Shown piece after piece: positions 21,012 to 33,536 of a DNA stretch of 64,000 bases. The first letter of the stretch is position 1; every line of letters begins with the position of its first letter. The notes beneath the pieces are model-generated. The model saw nothing but the letters and a program-made list of their open reading frames with translations, was not told where the DNA came from and did no database searches. This DNA comes from Gonatopus flavifemur (taxonomy: Eukaryota; Arthropoda; Insecta; Hymenoptera; Dryinidae), in contig JAFFJZ010000073.1 of assembly GCA_018340375.1 (NCBI GenBank), positions 248,001 to 312,000 on the forward strand, read 5' to 3'. Position numbers and translations under genes: made by a program.

Positions 21012-23781
21012 GGTGCATTTTATTGAATATGGAAGGTACATCAGACACAGTTCAAGTAAGACAATATAAAAGATTCCTCGAACCTGACTATTACAGAGAT
21101 GACGTATCACACATCACACATGAAAGGTGGACTAAGCAAAAATTACATCACAATGGTAATTGGAATGCTTTGTTATGAAGACTCTTCTCAGTGTTTAAAA
21201 TTTTTCAATTTCACATTCCAAAAAATAGACATTTCAAATTTCGTATGAATTTTTCTAAAAAAAAAATTGTTGTAAAATGATGAGAATATAAATATTCTTC
21301 ACTTCAACTTTCCAGATTCATCATTACCTACGTTTAAAAATGTAGATGACCAACGTATGGGTACCGATTTTACAATGTCTACATCTCATCAAAATGACAC
21401 ATTGGATAATGTATCTAACCCTGAGAGTCGTGAAAAAACCCCATCACCAAACGAAATTTCGGATGAGGATTCATGTCTTTCTGATGAAGAAGGGGAAACA
21501 GATTATACACATCATCAGAATCCTTTTGCACATGCCGATGATGCCATAGACATAACACATGATTTTTTTGCTTTTCCGCAAATCTTACAATTCTCCCACA
21601 ATATCATATTTCAAGAGGCCGGACTTTCTGTATCTGATGTACTTCTCATGGTGATAGGCTTTAGCATACGATTTTCATTATCATACACAGCGAGAGAAGA
21701 ACTAATGATGTTGATTAAAACGCTAGCTGGTCCTCGTGTTGAAGGATTGAATCTAAACAGATATTTATTAGCCAAGTTGTGTGACCCACCAGATAATGTT
21801 ATACAATACAATTTTTTTTGTTCGAAATGTTGCAAATATTTATTGTTGACTGTACCAAAAAATGAATTCAACAATGTGATGCAGATCTGCGATTAATGTG
21901 AAGAAGTACATCACTTAACATTGGCATCACAGAATTATTTTCTGACCATTGATTTGGAATACCAAATCAAAATTTTATTGAATAATGAAAAACTAAAATA
22001 TGCATTATTAGAAAATATTAATAAGATTCGACAAAACCTAAACCATGACAGCAACAGAATACGAGATGTATACGATGGTGCTCTGTACAAACAAATTTTA
22101 CAACATCATGCCAAAGCGTTTCATGTTGTCACTTTTAATTTCAATACAGATGGGGCCCCAATATTTAACAGCTCGAAAACTAGCTTTTGGCCGTTACAAA
22201 TTATTTTGAATGAGCTACCACCGGATTTAAGGATCTAATATCCATTATTGGCAGGATTAAGTATAGGGCCACGAGAACCTTCACCAGAATTAATGCAAAT
22301 ATTCATGGAAAGCTTTGTAAAACAGACTGAACAACTTACAAATCGAGGCGTGAATTGCTTAGACCAGTATAATCAACCAATTAATATTACTATTGTACCT
22401 CTATGCTGTTCAGTTGACTCGGTCGCTCGACCTGTGATGCAGAACAGGGTGAAATTCAATGGCTTCAGTGGCTGCAGCTGGTGCTATGCGAAAGGTTGTT
22501 CAGAAGCTGGATCAATGCGATATCCACTCTTGAAAGAAGACGATGATCCATTGAGAACTCACGAAAGTCATTTAAAAGATGTTAAGGCCGCGCGAAAAAC
22601 AGGAAAGTAGATCAATGGTGTAAAAGGTCCTGCTGCATTACTCCAACTGTGTTGCTTCAACATGATTTTCGGTTTCCCTCTCGATTACATGCATGGTGTA
22701 CTATTAGGAGTTACTAAACTTCTTTGGGAAATATGGACAGATAATAACTCAAGATGGCATCTGAATGCCTCACAAAAGAGGTTGTTGAACACCATTATAA
22801 CTCAAATTACCCCGACGCATGAAATACATCGATTGCCTAGAAATCTTTTAGAAAAAACCCGATGGAAAGCGTCGGAATGGCGATCGTGGCTCTTGTTCTA
22901 TTGTTTACCGTGTTTATCCATTATTTTGCCAGATGAGAATTCCAGGAGAGATCCGCATACCAAAATCAATATTATAGAACATATGGCCCTTTTGGTACAA
23001 AGTATCTTCATTCTTTTGGGTGAAAATATCACAGAAGAACAGTTGGTTCAATGTAAACGTAATATGATAGAATTTGTAGCACAGTTTGAAATGTTGTATG
23101 GTATAGAGAAAATGAATTTTAATGTGCACTGTTTGCTTCATTTGGTACAAAGCGTTCGCATGTGTGGCCCTATTTGGGCAACATCTGCATTCCCATTTGA
23201 AAATGGAATTTTTTATCTTAAGAAACAAGTGACTGGTCCAAAAGGTCTGTATGATCAGATTGCTAAACGAATGGTAGCAAAAATAGCATATCAATTGACT
23301 TTTGATAATATTGTTGATTCTCGTGAATGTAAAAAATATATATATATATATACTGTTTTCTCATTCTCACTGTACCAGACATGTAAGAGTCGAAGCTGAC
23401 ACAGAAGTAGTATTTTTAGGAAATCCAAATATCACTAAAAACGGTAATATTTATGACCGCTGCATTTACAGAAATACTGTGTTTCATAGCGCACTGTATA
23501 CTCGATCTCATGAAACCAATGATAGGATGATCATGCTGAAATCTCAAAGAGTTGGTGAAATTCAAACCTTCATTCATGACGGAAATCATGTACTTATCAA
23601 GATAGCATTATATAAAATAATTGAAAATAATGAATTCCATGTAGAACATATCAATAAAATGCAGCCGTGCGATGAAATTATCACTGTACCTATAGAAGAC
23701 ATTTACAAAAAAATGTTGCGTATTGATGTTGGTAATTGTATTTATATAACAAATATACCCAATAACTGTGGAATCCAATAA
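21012..23781 (+). pseudogene. tnp2-like (Transposase_21/CMC-type) transposase, degraded
   Basis: Pieces from 21357 to 23399 lie in one frame, separated only by stops at 21894, 22236 and 22608. A TA microsatellite near 23330-23350 then shifts the frame into 23302-23781. Recognisable blocks are TDGAPIFNSSKTSFWPLQ, CSWCYAKGC, DYMHGVLLGVTKLLW, NVHCLLHLVQSVRMCG and ATSAFPFE. These are typical of the tnp2-like proteins found in many insects and cnidarians. An upstream open piece at 21030-21178 and an acceptor-like AG at 21314 suggest a short first intron. I see no convincing CACTA-type ends. The gene is dead. Confidence 0.7.
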
Positions 23782-24528
23782 TGAACTTGTGTGAATAAGC
23801 GTCCATGTATCAATCGATAAAAAAATTATACTTATGAAGGTATCACTTGTTAAAAAATCCACCTCATTAGAGACCATATTTTCTCATAATGATTGTAAAC
23901 TGAGAAATTGAATAAAACTATCAGATTTTGGGAAAACAATTAGTTCTTGTTCAAATTTACTTTAAATCCACAGCATTCTCAAATTTCCAGAGAGCGGGAT
24001 TGGTGTCACGTCTTATATCTTTTGATTTCATGTATTGATGGAAAGTCGTGATACTCATTGCACGTACCAATCCATATCTTGAAGATATCTTAGGATAAAA
24101 ATTCCCATATGCCTTTTGACTCGGATATACCGAATGATCAATTTGAATTCATAAGAGAGGGCGTTTCAAAAAATTTTTGAACAGTTGTCTTTATGATAGT
24201 ATAAGAAAGTGGGATATGAATTTTATGGATCGAAAATGAGTGTTTTTGGATGCCTTAAGAATTGTTTTCGAAATCATGTTATAAATTTTCTCTGACATTG
24301 GTGATTCATTAATAGTTTATAATCGAATTGGATTATGCACATTGAATGCATGTTGGCATGGGAGTGTCTTGGGAACTCTTCTGCTATATGGAATAAACTG
24401 ATTATTATATCATAAATAACATCCCTGTTATCAAATTCCCATGGAACCACATGAGCGGATTTTATGGGTTTCAGTTCAGCTTAATCAATTTCATGGGGTT
24501 TGATATGGGTCTTTGAAACAGTATCTAT
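23782..24528. other. Non-coding interval
   Basis: I recognise no gene or clear repeat. The 3' part (from about 24420) begins to show the ATGGAACC and TCATGGGG words of the following minisatellite region. Confidence 0.45.
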
Positions 24529-25580
24529 TCAATCGGATTGGATCCCTATGCCTCCCGACGGATGAAAATGGATTCAGGACCTTAATTTCTCAACGTTATG
24601 AATTTGGATTCAGGTGGATAGGAATTTCATACGCTTTTCCAATGGTAACGGACACCGCTACTTCATAGAATACATTTGGATTCAATCCCTACCCGAAAAT
24701 CCGGATGAAATTGCATCGCGCACACGGGCGCAATTTTCTGGAAAAATCATAATTGATTCTGATTGAGAATTCATACGTTCCAAGGATAAAATTGGACAGT
24801 GGTGTGGGTTCGGATTCAATCGGATTGGATCCCTATGCCTACTGACGGATGAAAATGGATTCAGGACCTTGATTTCTCAACGGTATGAATTTGGATTCAG
24901 GACCTTGATTTCTCAACGGTATGAATTTGGATTCAGGACCTTGATTTCTCAACGGTATGAATTTGGATTCAGGTGGATTGAAATTCCATACTCTTTTCCA
25001 ATAGTAACGGATACCGTTAATTGATAGAATACATTTGGATTCAATCCCTATCCGAAAATCTGGATGAAATTGCATCGCGCACACGGGCGTGGTTTTTTGA
25101 AAAAATCATCATTGATTATGATTGAGAATTTATACGTTCCACGGATGATGTTGGACAAAGGTATGATTTCGGATTCAGTAGGATTGTATTTTCATTCCTC
25201 CTCATAGATGGAAACGTATTCAAAATCAAATAAATACTTCTGTACGCAATGAGATTCGTTTGGATAGAAATTCAATCCGACCCCTGGACATAAACACACT
25301 AATGTTGTAACTCAGATCATTTTGGATCATCTTCTCATCCACTGGATGGACAGAGATGGATCAGCAAATGCTCCTGGATTAGGAAAGGATGCAAGTGGAT
25401 TGCTGACCTCCAGTAATTTCCCAACTTTGGATTGAAACTGATAGAAGTGCTCTTGGAACGGACGAAATTGGATGCTCGTGGATAATCTCTCTCACTACCG
25501 GACAAAATCGGGTATACTTGTATAAAAGATGTTTCAATTCGGATCCAAGTCCTATCCAAATCCATCCATTCCAATCGGTG
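24529..25580. repeat. Minisatellite-like region with a 286-bp direct duplication
   Basis: TTCAATCGGATTGGATCCC begins at 24529 and again at 24815. The two copies run in parallel for about 286 bp, the second being longer because of extra 36-bp units. Words such as GGATTCAGGTGGAT and GATGAAAATGGATTCA continue with decay to about 25580. Open frames across it are repeat-encoded. Confidence 0.7.
24857..24964. repeat. Tandem repeat, 3 x 36 bp
   Basis: Three copies of a 36-bp unit starting GGATTCAGGACCTTGATTTC follow one another with essentially no divergence, so the expansion is recent. On the minus strand they read as a 12-residue repeat (ESKFIPLRNQGP), which I regard as fortuitous. Confidence 0.85.
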
Positions 25581-25855
25581 TTTTCAACAGGGAAAGTTGT
25601 TGAGGTAGTAATTTCTGGATTTCTACGAAAGAAAATCAGCAACCGCCAGTATGACCGCTTGCTAAAACAAATGAAGTACTTGCTGGAAAAAAATGCAACG
25701 CCTCTGCTGTGCTCGTATATTTCTGTGCCGTTTGCGTCACGTGAGTGAGGTAAGCAGTCGATCCGAATATCTGAGCAGTACACTTCTGATCAGCGTGCCC
25801 ACAACGAATACGAGAACTTACGCATACGGTGCACACGCAAAACTTCTATATTGCG

Positions 25856-25858
<3 letters not shown>

Positions 25859-25887
<29 letters not shown>

Positions 25888-25900
25888 TGTATGTATGTAT
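25859..25900. repeat. (GTAT)n microsatellite
   Basis: About ten uninterrupted GTAT units are followed by an ATATAC/TATTTA tract. Confidence 0.9.
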
Positions 25901-25984
25901 ATATACATATATATTTATTTATATATTTATACATTAATCCAACACTATTAACTATGTTTGTATGCTTGACAATCATTTTCTGAT

Positions 25985-26708
25985 ACTGAATAATGAAATA
26001 TAAACTTTTTCGAGAAAATATATTGCATTCGCCAAAAATTGTAAAAACTGAAAAACTTTAAGCTCGATGCGCGAGGGTCAAATGTTGACCGATTTGAATG
26101 ACCTTTTTTTTTCATTCGATTTGTGTTCCTCCAGACCGTCTTTTCCGCACTATTACGTTCCGGATTTCAAAAATTTTGGTTTTCCGGCCCACCCTACCGT
26201 TTAATGGTCAAAACAGAACGTTTTTAGAACTTCTTATGAATTGATTAGTTCAAAAAATTTTTGAGACGATTCCATTCGTGTTCTCGAAAAAAAATGCTTT
26301 GGGTGGCTGAGAAATTTACTGTCATCATCCTTATTATTTCCAATGAGTACCAATTGAAAATCGCACGAAGTATCAAAATTAAATTTCACAAGAATTATAA
26401 TCATTATTTCAAAGCGATCATCCGCCACATGAGGGGAAAGTTAACGAGTGAATTCCAAATTTTGATATTCTTAAGAAAACTACGAGCATTTTTTTATATC
26501 ACGATTACTTTCGTTCTGTCCATTTTTTCGTTGGTATTCAAACTAACTTACCACAACCGATATTCATAGCATCTTCAGAATTTCATTTCAACACGACGGT
26601 GCGACGTATGTTAGGGACCTTTTTTTTTGGTCAGTCAAGTACTCCCCGATGCAGGGGCGGTGGGACTTGCTCTCGCCCGGGGCGGCGGATTCCCTGGCGC
26701 CGGCCCTG
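25985..26708. other. Non-coding interval ending in a GC-rich patch
   Basis: No gene is recognised. The last 70 bp (26640-26708) are conspicuously GC-rich (CTCGCCCGGGGCGGCGG, GGCGCCGGCCCTGG) against an AT-rich background, and abut the truncated 5' end of the next mariner. Confidence 0.45.
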
Positions 26709-28373
26709 GCTGGTGATTCCGACTTGGATGATAAAGAGTGACCTGGCCAGCCAAAAAATGTGAAGATACTGATTTGGAGACGTTGCTCAATGAGGACTAA
26801 TGTCAAACCCTTCAAGAAATGTCGACATCATTGGGAGTTGACTTATCAACGGTAGGAAAACGCCTGAAAAGTTTGGGCATCCCTGGTAAAAAAAATCTCT
26901 CTGAATCTGTCTATATTTTGGGACATTTTTCAGAGAGATCCAGAGCAATTTTAGAGAAATTCAGTGAAAGTTGGAGACCTGTCAGATAGTCATACATCCT
27001 GAATCTCTCCAACTTCCTTCGAATCTCTCTTAATTTTTCTATGGAAATCTATAAATTCTTCAAGATCTTTCTAAATCTTTCCGAATTCTCCAGAATTTCA
27101 TTTATGAACAATTCAAAGCTCATGCTGAATTCATCTGAAACAGTCTGAGTTCCTCTGAATCTCTTTGAATCTCTCCGGATTTCAAATATTGAGAATTCAA
27201 AACTGACTCTGAATTTGTCTGAATCCTTCTGTAGAGTTCCATACTCAATTTTTGCTGAGTTTCGGGTTTCTGATTTTCCCTAAAACTCCCTGAATACCTC
27301 CGAATTCTTGAACCAAAAGTTTCACTCCATTTATTTCTCTCTGAATTTCTCTCAATTCTTCTAAATCTCTCTGAATTTCCCTAAATCTTTCCTAAAAAAG
27401 TCTAAAACTCTCTGAATGCCTCTGCAATCTTGAACCAAGAATTCCCCTCAATTTATTTCTCCCTGAATTTCTCTGAATTTCTTTGAATCCTTCCGTGAAG
27501 TTCCATGCTAAATTTTTCCTAATTTCCGTTCCTCTGAGTTTCTCTAAAACTCCCTGAATGCCTCTGAAATCTCGCACAAAAAATTTTTCTCAATGTATCT
27601 TTCTCTGAATCCTTCTGAAAAGTTCAACGCACAATTTTTCCTAATTTACCCGTTCCTGAATCCTTCTGAATTTCCCTGAATCACGATGAATTGCTCTGAA
27701 TCTCCCCAAATCTCTCTGGATCTCTCTAAATTTCTCTGAAACGTGGAATTTTCAGAGAGATTTTTTTTACCAGGAATGATCCAGAAGGAAGGACGTTGGA
27801 TCCCATATGAATTGAAACCAAGGGACATTAAGAGGCGTTTTTTGACGTGTCAACGGCTGCTTCAACGGTAGAAAAGAAATTAAAAGGTTTCTTGCATAGA
27901 ATTGTCACTGGCGATGAGAAATGGATCCATTACAACAATCCGAAGCGCAGAAAGTAGTGGATTAAGCCCGACCAACTATCACAATCAGTGGCGAAGCCAA
28001 ATATCCATGAGTCTAAGCCCTGTATTTGGTAGGATCAGATGGGTGTGATTTATTATGAACTGTTGAAACCGAATGAAACCATAACTGGGGATCCGTACCG
28101 ACTACAATTATTGATGCGCTCAAACCGTGCATTCGAAGAAAAACGACCGGAATACTCCAAACGACACGACAAAGTCATTTTGCTGCACGACAATGCTCGT
28201 CCGCACGTCGCGAAACCGGTGAAAACATATCTCGAAACACTTAAATGGGAAGTTCTACCCTACCCGCCGTATTCTCCAGATATTGCGCCATCCGATTACT
28301 ATTTGTTCCGTTCGATGGCTCATAGCTTGTCTGAGCAAAAATTCAATTCTTATGAAGATTGCCAAAAATGAAT
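26709..28373 (+). pseudogene. Truncated mariner, + copy, split by a class-A element
   Basis: The sequence matches the minus-strand mariner at 29103-30382 from its residue region after the helix-turn-helix to just past the third catalytic Asp. The 5' and 3' ends are missing. The region 28039-28371 encodes LHDNARPHVAKPVKTYL and YSPDIAPSDYYLF with 34 residues between the Asp residues, the mariner D-x34-D signature. Stops and the 895-bp insertion at 26881-27775 inactivate it. Confidence 0.85.
26881..27775. mobile_element. Class-A element with CTCTGAAT core, exact empty site known
   Basis: The ends are CCCTGGTAAAAAAAATCTC and the complement of TCCTGGTAAAAAAAATCTC, extended to about 25 bp with one mismatch. 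The second mariner copy shows the uninterrupted target GGGCATGATCC near 29877-29887. Here it reads GGGCAT, element, ATGATCC, so AT was duplicated. The 895-bp body is a long run of degenerate CTCTGAATTTCTCTGAATC units that resemble the element's own end. It codes for nothing recognisable. Confidence 0.8.
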
Positions 28374-29102
28374 CTTATTCTGCATATATATTCTGCAACA
28401 TTCTGGAGATATTGTAATATTGTCAGAATATCCTGGTGATATTAACGAGACATTTGTGCGATGTGGGTTGTCGTCAGATTCACATGGAACATGGGTTCTA
28501 GGGTTTGTCGAGAGTGCTGAATCCAATTCTGGGATCAAATGTTTGAAAAAAAACAAGAATTTGGATCTTCCCGTGTAAGCTTTTTTGCATCTGAACACTC
28601 CTCAAAAGCTTGCTGACATTGTGACAACTGCACACTAATGAGAATTCAAAAGTGAAAGGAGTAGTTATTGAAACAAACGAAGCTTGAAAATGTTCCAATT
28701 CATTCCTAGATCACGCCTAGATGACTCTACGTTAGGCCTGCATGGATCCTAGCTTACGCTCTCGTCGCGCTTCCATGCTTCATTTTTACCAGGACAGTTG
28801 TCCGAATTCTACAGTTCATTTGAAGATGGTATAAAGAATGGTAAGCAATTAGTTTCAGGCTTTCTGAATATTACATCTACAAATTTTTTCAGTTGAGTGA
28901 AAAATCGATGAGGGCTTTTCCATACATCCCCGGCTATCTGAATTGTTTAAAATGCGAGCGAAGCGAGCATATGTGGGCCTTGATGTTTTCAAAATGAGCG
29001 AAGCGGATTTTGAAGGGGCTCGGACTGCTGAACGAAGCGAAGCGGTCAGGGGATGAAGCTCTCTGGTTTTGTATACGTAAACGAAACGTATCATCACATA
29101 TA
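28374..29102. other. Non-coding interval between opposed mariners
   Basis: The interval holds short AATATTCTGG-type iterations near 28385-28440. A lone class-A right end is at about 28777-28794 (GCTTCATTTTTACCAGG). A patch of GCGAAGCGG-like short repeats lies at 28955-29050. No gene is recognised. Confidence 0.5.
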
Positions 29103-30382
29103 TTAGGATTGGAATCAATTCGTAGCGTTTTTTGAATGAAAACAATGATTTATTTCGGATGAAAATCAAAGAATACATTAATCAAAGGATTGTCTATCGC
29201 TTTCGACTACTTTCGACCATCTTTCGGACAAGGAATGAATACCGTGTCGGAAGAACGCATCATCTTTGGATGCAATCTACGAATCGACCCATTTTCGGCA
29301 ATCTTCGTAAGAATTGAATTTTTGCTCAGACAAGCTATGAGCCATCGAACGGAACAAATGGTAATCGGATGGCGCAATATCTGGAGAATACGGCGGGTGG
29401 GGTAGAACTTCCCATTTAAGTGTTTCGAGATATGTTTTCACCGGTTTCGCGACGTGCGGACGAGCATTGTCGTGCAGCAAAATGACTTTGTCGTGTCGCT
29501 TGGAGTATTCCGGTCGTTTTTCTTCGAATGCACGGTTTGAGCGCATCAATAATTGTAGTCGGTACGGATCCCCAGTTATGGTTTCATTCGATTTCAACAG
29601 TTCATAATAAATCACACCCATCTGATCCTACCCAATACAGAGCTTAGACTCATGGATATTTGGCTTCGCCACTGATTGTGATAGTTGGTCGGGCTTAATC
29701 CACTACTTTCTGCGCTTCGGATTGTTGTAATGGATCCATTTCTCATCGCCAGTGACAATTCTATGCAAGAAACCTTTTAATTTCTTTTCTACCGTTGAAG
29801 CAGCCGTTGACACGTCAAAACCGCCTCTTAATGTCCCTTGGTTTCAATTCATATGGGATCCAACGTCCTTCCTCCTGGATCATGCCCAAACTTTTCAGGT
29901 GTTTTGCTCCCGTTGATAAGTCAACTCCCAATGATGTCGACAATTCTTGAAGGGTTTGACATGAGTCCTCATTGAGCAACGTCTCCAAATCAGTATCTTC
30001 AAATTCTTTTGGCTGGCCAGGTCACTCCTTATCATCTAAGTCGGAATCACCAGCTTTGAAACGTGCAAACCATTTTCGACACGTTCGCTCAGCTAGACCA
30101 TGTTCACCATATACTTCCACTGAAATACGATGGGCTTCAGCAGCACTTCTTTTCATATTGAAGTAATGGAGTAAGACTCCCAGCAGATACACTTTATCCG
30201 GTATAAATTTTGACATGTTCAATATATTATGAAGTTATTACGATTCAAAAAAAGGTTATGTGAAACAAATGACGTCTAATAATAGCTGTTTCACGGTGAA
30301 TAGATTATTGTAGGCAATAACGGAATATTGTACCACCTACGTCAGCTTTTTTATAACACTACGAATTAGTTCCAACACCTAA
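29103..30382 (-). mobile_element. Full-length but dead mariner, minus strand
   Basis: The element is 1,280 bp with TA on both sides. The ends are TTAGGATTGGAATCAATTCG and the complement of TTAGGTGTTGGAACTAATTC. On the minus strand the transposase starts near 30222 or at the following in-frame Met (MSKFIPDKVYLLGVLLHYF). A helix-turn-helix reads SAAEAHRISVEVYGEHGLAE, then a stop follows DDKE, and more stops occur in the middle. The catalytic C-terminal part is open at 29277-29621 (LHDNARPHVAKP, SPDIAPSDYHLF). It gives the empty site for the insertion in its sister copy. Confidence 0.85.
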
Positions 30383-30470
30383 TAATTTTATTGTAAACGC
30401 AAACAGCCTCACAAATTGATGATCTGGTTTTTGAACGATTGCAGCAAAATATGTCAACTCCTCCAGCTGA

Positions 30471-30861
30471 GCCTGAGTAAAAATCATCCATATGAGACCA
30501 CATATAAACCATATACGGTCATATATGACTCTATATAATCAGTAGTATGCAAGAAGCCTGACCGGTAATAAGCCCGACTTCACTATTATTGGTTGATTAC
30601 TAGGAATATTTAGTGATTTTACCAGAAATCACCAGTTTTCAGTCAACGACAAGCAGTCGGTCTTATTGCCAGTCGGGCTTCTTGCATACTACCATATAAT
30701 CCACATGTAATCCATGTTCAATAGATATGCGACGAATATATAGTGCATATACGCCATATATGCATTAAATGTGAATCAAATCTGAATTACATGTATTCAT
30801 ACATCAAACCCTAATGCATGTATGACCATATATGATTTTATATGAACCATTTTCACTAGGG
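30471..30861. mobile_element. Class-A element with ATATATG core
   Basis: The ends are CCTGAGTAAAAATCATC and the complement of CCCTAGTGAAAATGG. The core consists of CATATATGACTCTATAT and CATATATGCATTAAAT variants. A hAT-type MITE is nested at 30541-30693. Confidence 0.55.
30541..30693. mobile_element. hAT-type MITE with 8-bp target duplication
   Basis: The terminal inverted repeats GTAGTATGCAAGAAGCC (about 30 bp in all, few mismatches) are flanked by exact copies of ATATAATC at 30533-30540 and 30694-30701. The element is 153 bp with no coding capacity. Confidence 0.8.
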
Positions 30862-30960
30862 TATTTGTTCCTGAGTCTACATATAATATTGAAAATTTCA
30901 CTGTATCAACAAATAATTCTCAGCTACGGCTGAATAATTAGCTGACTTGGCAAATTAGTT

Positions 30961-31292
30961 CCCAGGAAAAAATCATTAGATCTATCCAGATCTGAATAGA
31001 TCTGAGTAGATCTGATTTTTGGTCAGATCTGGTTCAAAAGATCAGATCCTGGCACATCTGGTTAGATCTGAGTAGATCTCGTTAGATCTGAATTGAATAT
31101 TAGATTAAATCCTAATAAGCAATTGGTGGTTCAATTGTCAGAAATTTTGTGATATCTGTCTGTATATGAATTCGATTTTGCACATATATTGTGACAAACA
31201 CAAGCCAAAATCGCAGTTTTTCAGATCTTAATAGATCTTAATAGATCTGACCAAAATTTAGATCTGGTCAGATCTGATCATTTTTTCCCGGG
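30961..31292. mobile_element. Class-A-like element with AGATCTGA core
   Basis: The ends are CCCAGGAAAAAATCATTAG and the complement of CCCGGGAAAAAATGATCAG, with TT immediately outside on both sides. The 332-bp body is dominated by AGATCTGA iterations. Confidence 0.7.
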
Positions 31293-32123
31293 TTGCTACA
31301 TTAGCAAAAGATTCGTTATTCCAGCGAAAAGTCAAACAGCAAAATTATATTTCTCTGTGCCAGTGAATTTTATTTTCTCCATAAGATGGAGGTGAAGGAA
31401 ACAGTATACTGAGAGAAAAGGTGGCTTATTCCTAAGAACATATTAGACGCGAGGGCATAGAAAAAAAGAAAGAATAAACCCAAAGTAGCTTAAGCTCCTC
31501 CCAATCTATGAGTGATATGGATGAAGTGGAAAAAGTTGAGCGAAAAAGAGAGAGTGCTGCAAGGGAGAAAACAATGAACGAGACCAGTTAAACTATAAAA
31601 TAAACTTTAATGGTTTCGAACTTTAGTCCCGAATTAGACCGTGCGGCAGCCGCCTATCAAAAGAAAACCTCATGTAACAGTCGGAAATTATTTACAACAA
31701 TAGTTTTGACAATATAAACATGCAGGCACTGACACACGTGCGAACTGCATGTAACACAAGTGAAAAACTTCACATACACTCTTGCGCTCAACTGCAGCGC
31801 GCACACTCATATAATTAGAGTTCACACTCACAATGCACCTTAACCTGAAAGCAAAATATGCTAAAGTAAAGCTTAAATTAATTCACGAAGGTGAAAATAA
31901 CTCAAAAGTGGATCTTAATTCTTTATATTGTACAAATCAGAACGCGATTCGAAGATTCAGCAGGAATCTGACTCACACATTCGCACATATACGTGAGCCA
32001 CACGCAACCACTCCCGGAGCACAGATAAGTTTGGTTTAGTTTATAAATTAGTATAAAAAGTATCCCTGCAGGGAACAAAGAACGTCAAATGATAGTCGCG
32101 AGATCTCAGTGGGACTCTCGCTA
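31293..32123. other. Unassigned, no clear gene
   Basis: Short open frames (for example 31833-32039) lack recognisable domains. The section 31680-31830 is rich in CACACAC and GCAGCGCGCACAC words. I cannot decide between old retroelement and unique sequence. Confidence 0.4.
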
Positions 32124-32397
32124 CACTGTAAAAAATATTCTGAAATTTCCGATATCAGATGTATATGAAAATTCTGAAACTTGTAATTGAAATCAAGTTC
32201 AATCATGAATTCATGAAATTTAATGCAAAATGTGTGAAAATTCATATAAAAATGCATGAAAAATCATAATTCTGTATGAGATATCATAAAATTTCATATG
32301 AAAAGCCCTAAGAAGTTTTGAAAATTCAATACAAAATGTATATGTTAATTGCTTCACATACATTTCTATGAAATTTAGGAAGCAATTTTTTACAGTG
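32124..32397. mobile_element. Class-B element with TGAAATTTCAT core
   Basis: The left end is CACTGTAAAAAATATTCTG after TA and the right end is the complement of CACTGTAAAAAATTGC. The core iterates ATGAAATTTCATATGAAAA and related words. Immediately after the right end, AAATTTAGGAAGCAATTTTT is duplicated (second copy near 32399-32422). Confidence 0.65.
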
Positions 32398-32423
32398 GAA
32401 ATTTAGGAAGCAATTTTTTACGA

Positions 32424-33536
32424 ACAAAGGATGTATTGATAGCTGAGTTACAGAGCACTCCAGAGTACACCTGTGCTCTACGAAGAGGTCACGCGTGAAC
32501 TGGTGAAATTTGAAATAGTTCTCGCAATTGCGAAAAGTAACGATGTTACCCGACGATAATCAGGTGATATGGCGATCGATGAACCCGGATCTAAGCACAC
32601 CGATATATAAACTTGTACAAAATATGGACACACACATTCTCGCAAATCAAACCACATCAAATCCTGAACACATATTTCCTTGTTCTAAGAATATTTTTTT
32701 TCCCTTATCTTAAGAAGCTCCAAGAAGAAGAAAATCACTTAAGAGAAAACGATCGCATTTATCTAGGTCCGTATAGAGCCGGAATTTTGAATTCCGACAA
32801 AAAGCAAAAAATATTTTTTGCAGATGAACCTTTAAAGATTCATCCCTGGAAATTTCAGACTTCAAGTATTTTGGTCGGAAAAAAATGCCACCAGATGGAG
32901 CCACCTATGCGATCGTATCCTCTTAAGGTGGGACATTTTTCTCAATATCACACTTCAAACTCAGTAAATGTTTCCCTATAAAAAAAAGTTTCCTTGACTC
33001 AAGAAAATATCGAAGTAGACTCATTCAATCTAATATTTCCAGTCAAATTGTGATTTTGGGACCGGGCATGTTTTCGCTTCCTGTTATCCGATTGCAATGA
33101 AATTTATACCAAGGTTCAATCATAATCCCACCGTGGTCCCATATAAGTTTCATCGCAATCTATCGAGAAGTGTGAAATAAGAGTCTTCAGCAATCTGCAC
33201 TGTTAGACAATATTTTCAAAATCGCGTGCTTGCCCTGTATCTGTAGTTTGTAAGGATCAGGCCGAAACTTATGGTCGGGTCTTAACTTGATATAGTATGA
33301 GTTTCATCATAATTGGTTGATTTGGAACGAAGAAGCTGTGTGCCAATTGGCAGAGTTTTTTTTATTAGCAACGAGCTTGAAATATCCCCCATCATAGATC
33401 CTCAAAACATTGCAGGATATCATACGTGCAATATTCCAATTGGAAGATTCTAAAAATCTTTGTAATAAAATATTGTATTCGCAATGTCTATGGAATCTCG
33501 TGAAAATATTTCACATACAATGTTCCGAACGAGATA
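32424..33536. other. Unassigned sequence
   Basis: No recognisable domain occurs in the longest frame (32613-32981). This could be unique upstream sequence of the wake locus or decayed repeat. Confidence 0.4.

Noticed and set aside
22914..23294. 126-codon minus-strand frame
   Set aside because: It is the antisense shadow of the tnp2-like transposase.
24839..25084. 81-codon minus-strand frame with a 12-residue repeat
   Set aside because: A 36-bp tandem unit is a multiple of three and will encode a repeat in any open frame; no other coding sign.
31600..32040. Long terminal repeat of a retroelement
   Set aside because: No TG...CA boundaries, primer-binding site or second copy could be found in the window.
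32613..32981. 122-codon frame as a host gene
   Set aside because: No domain, no splice context and biased composition; not enough support.
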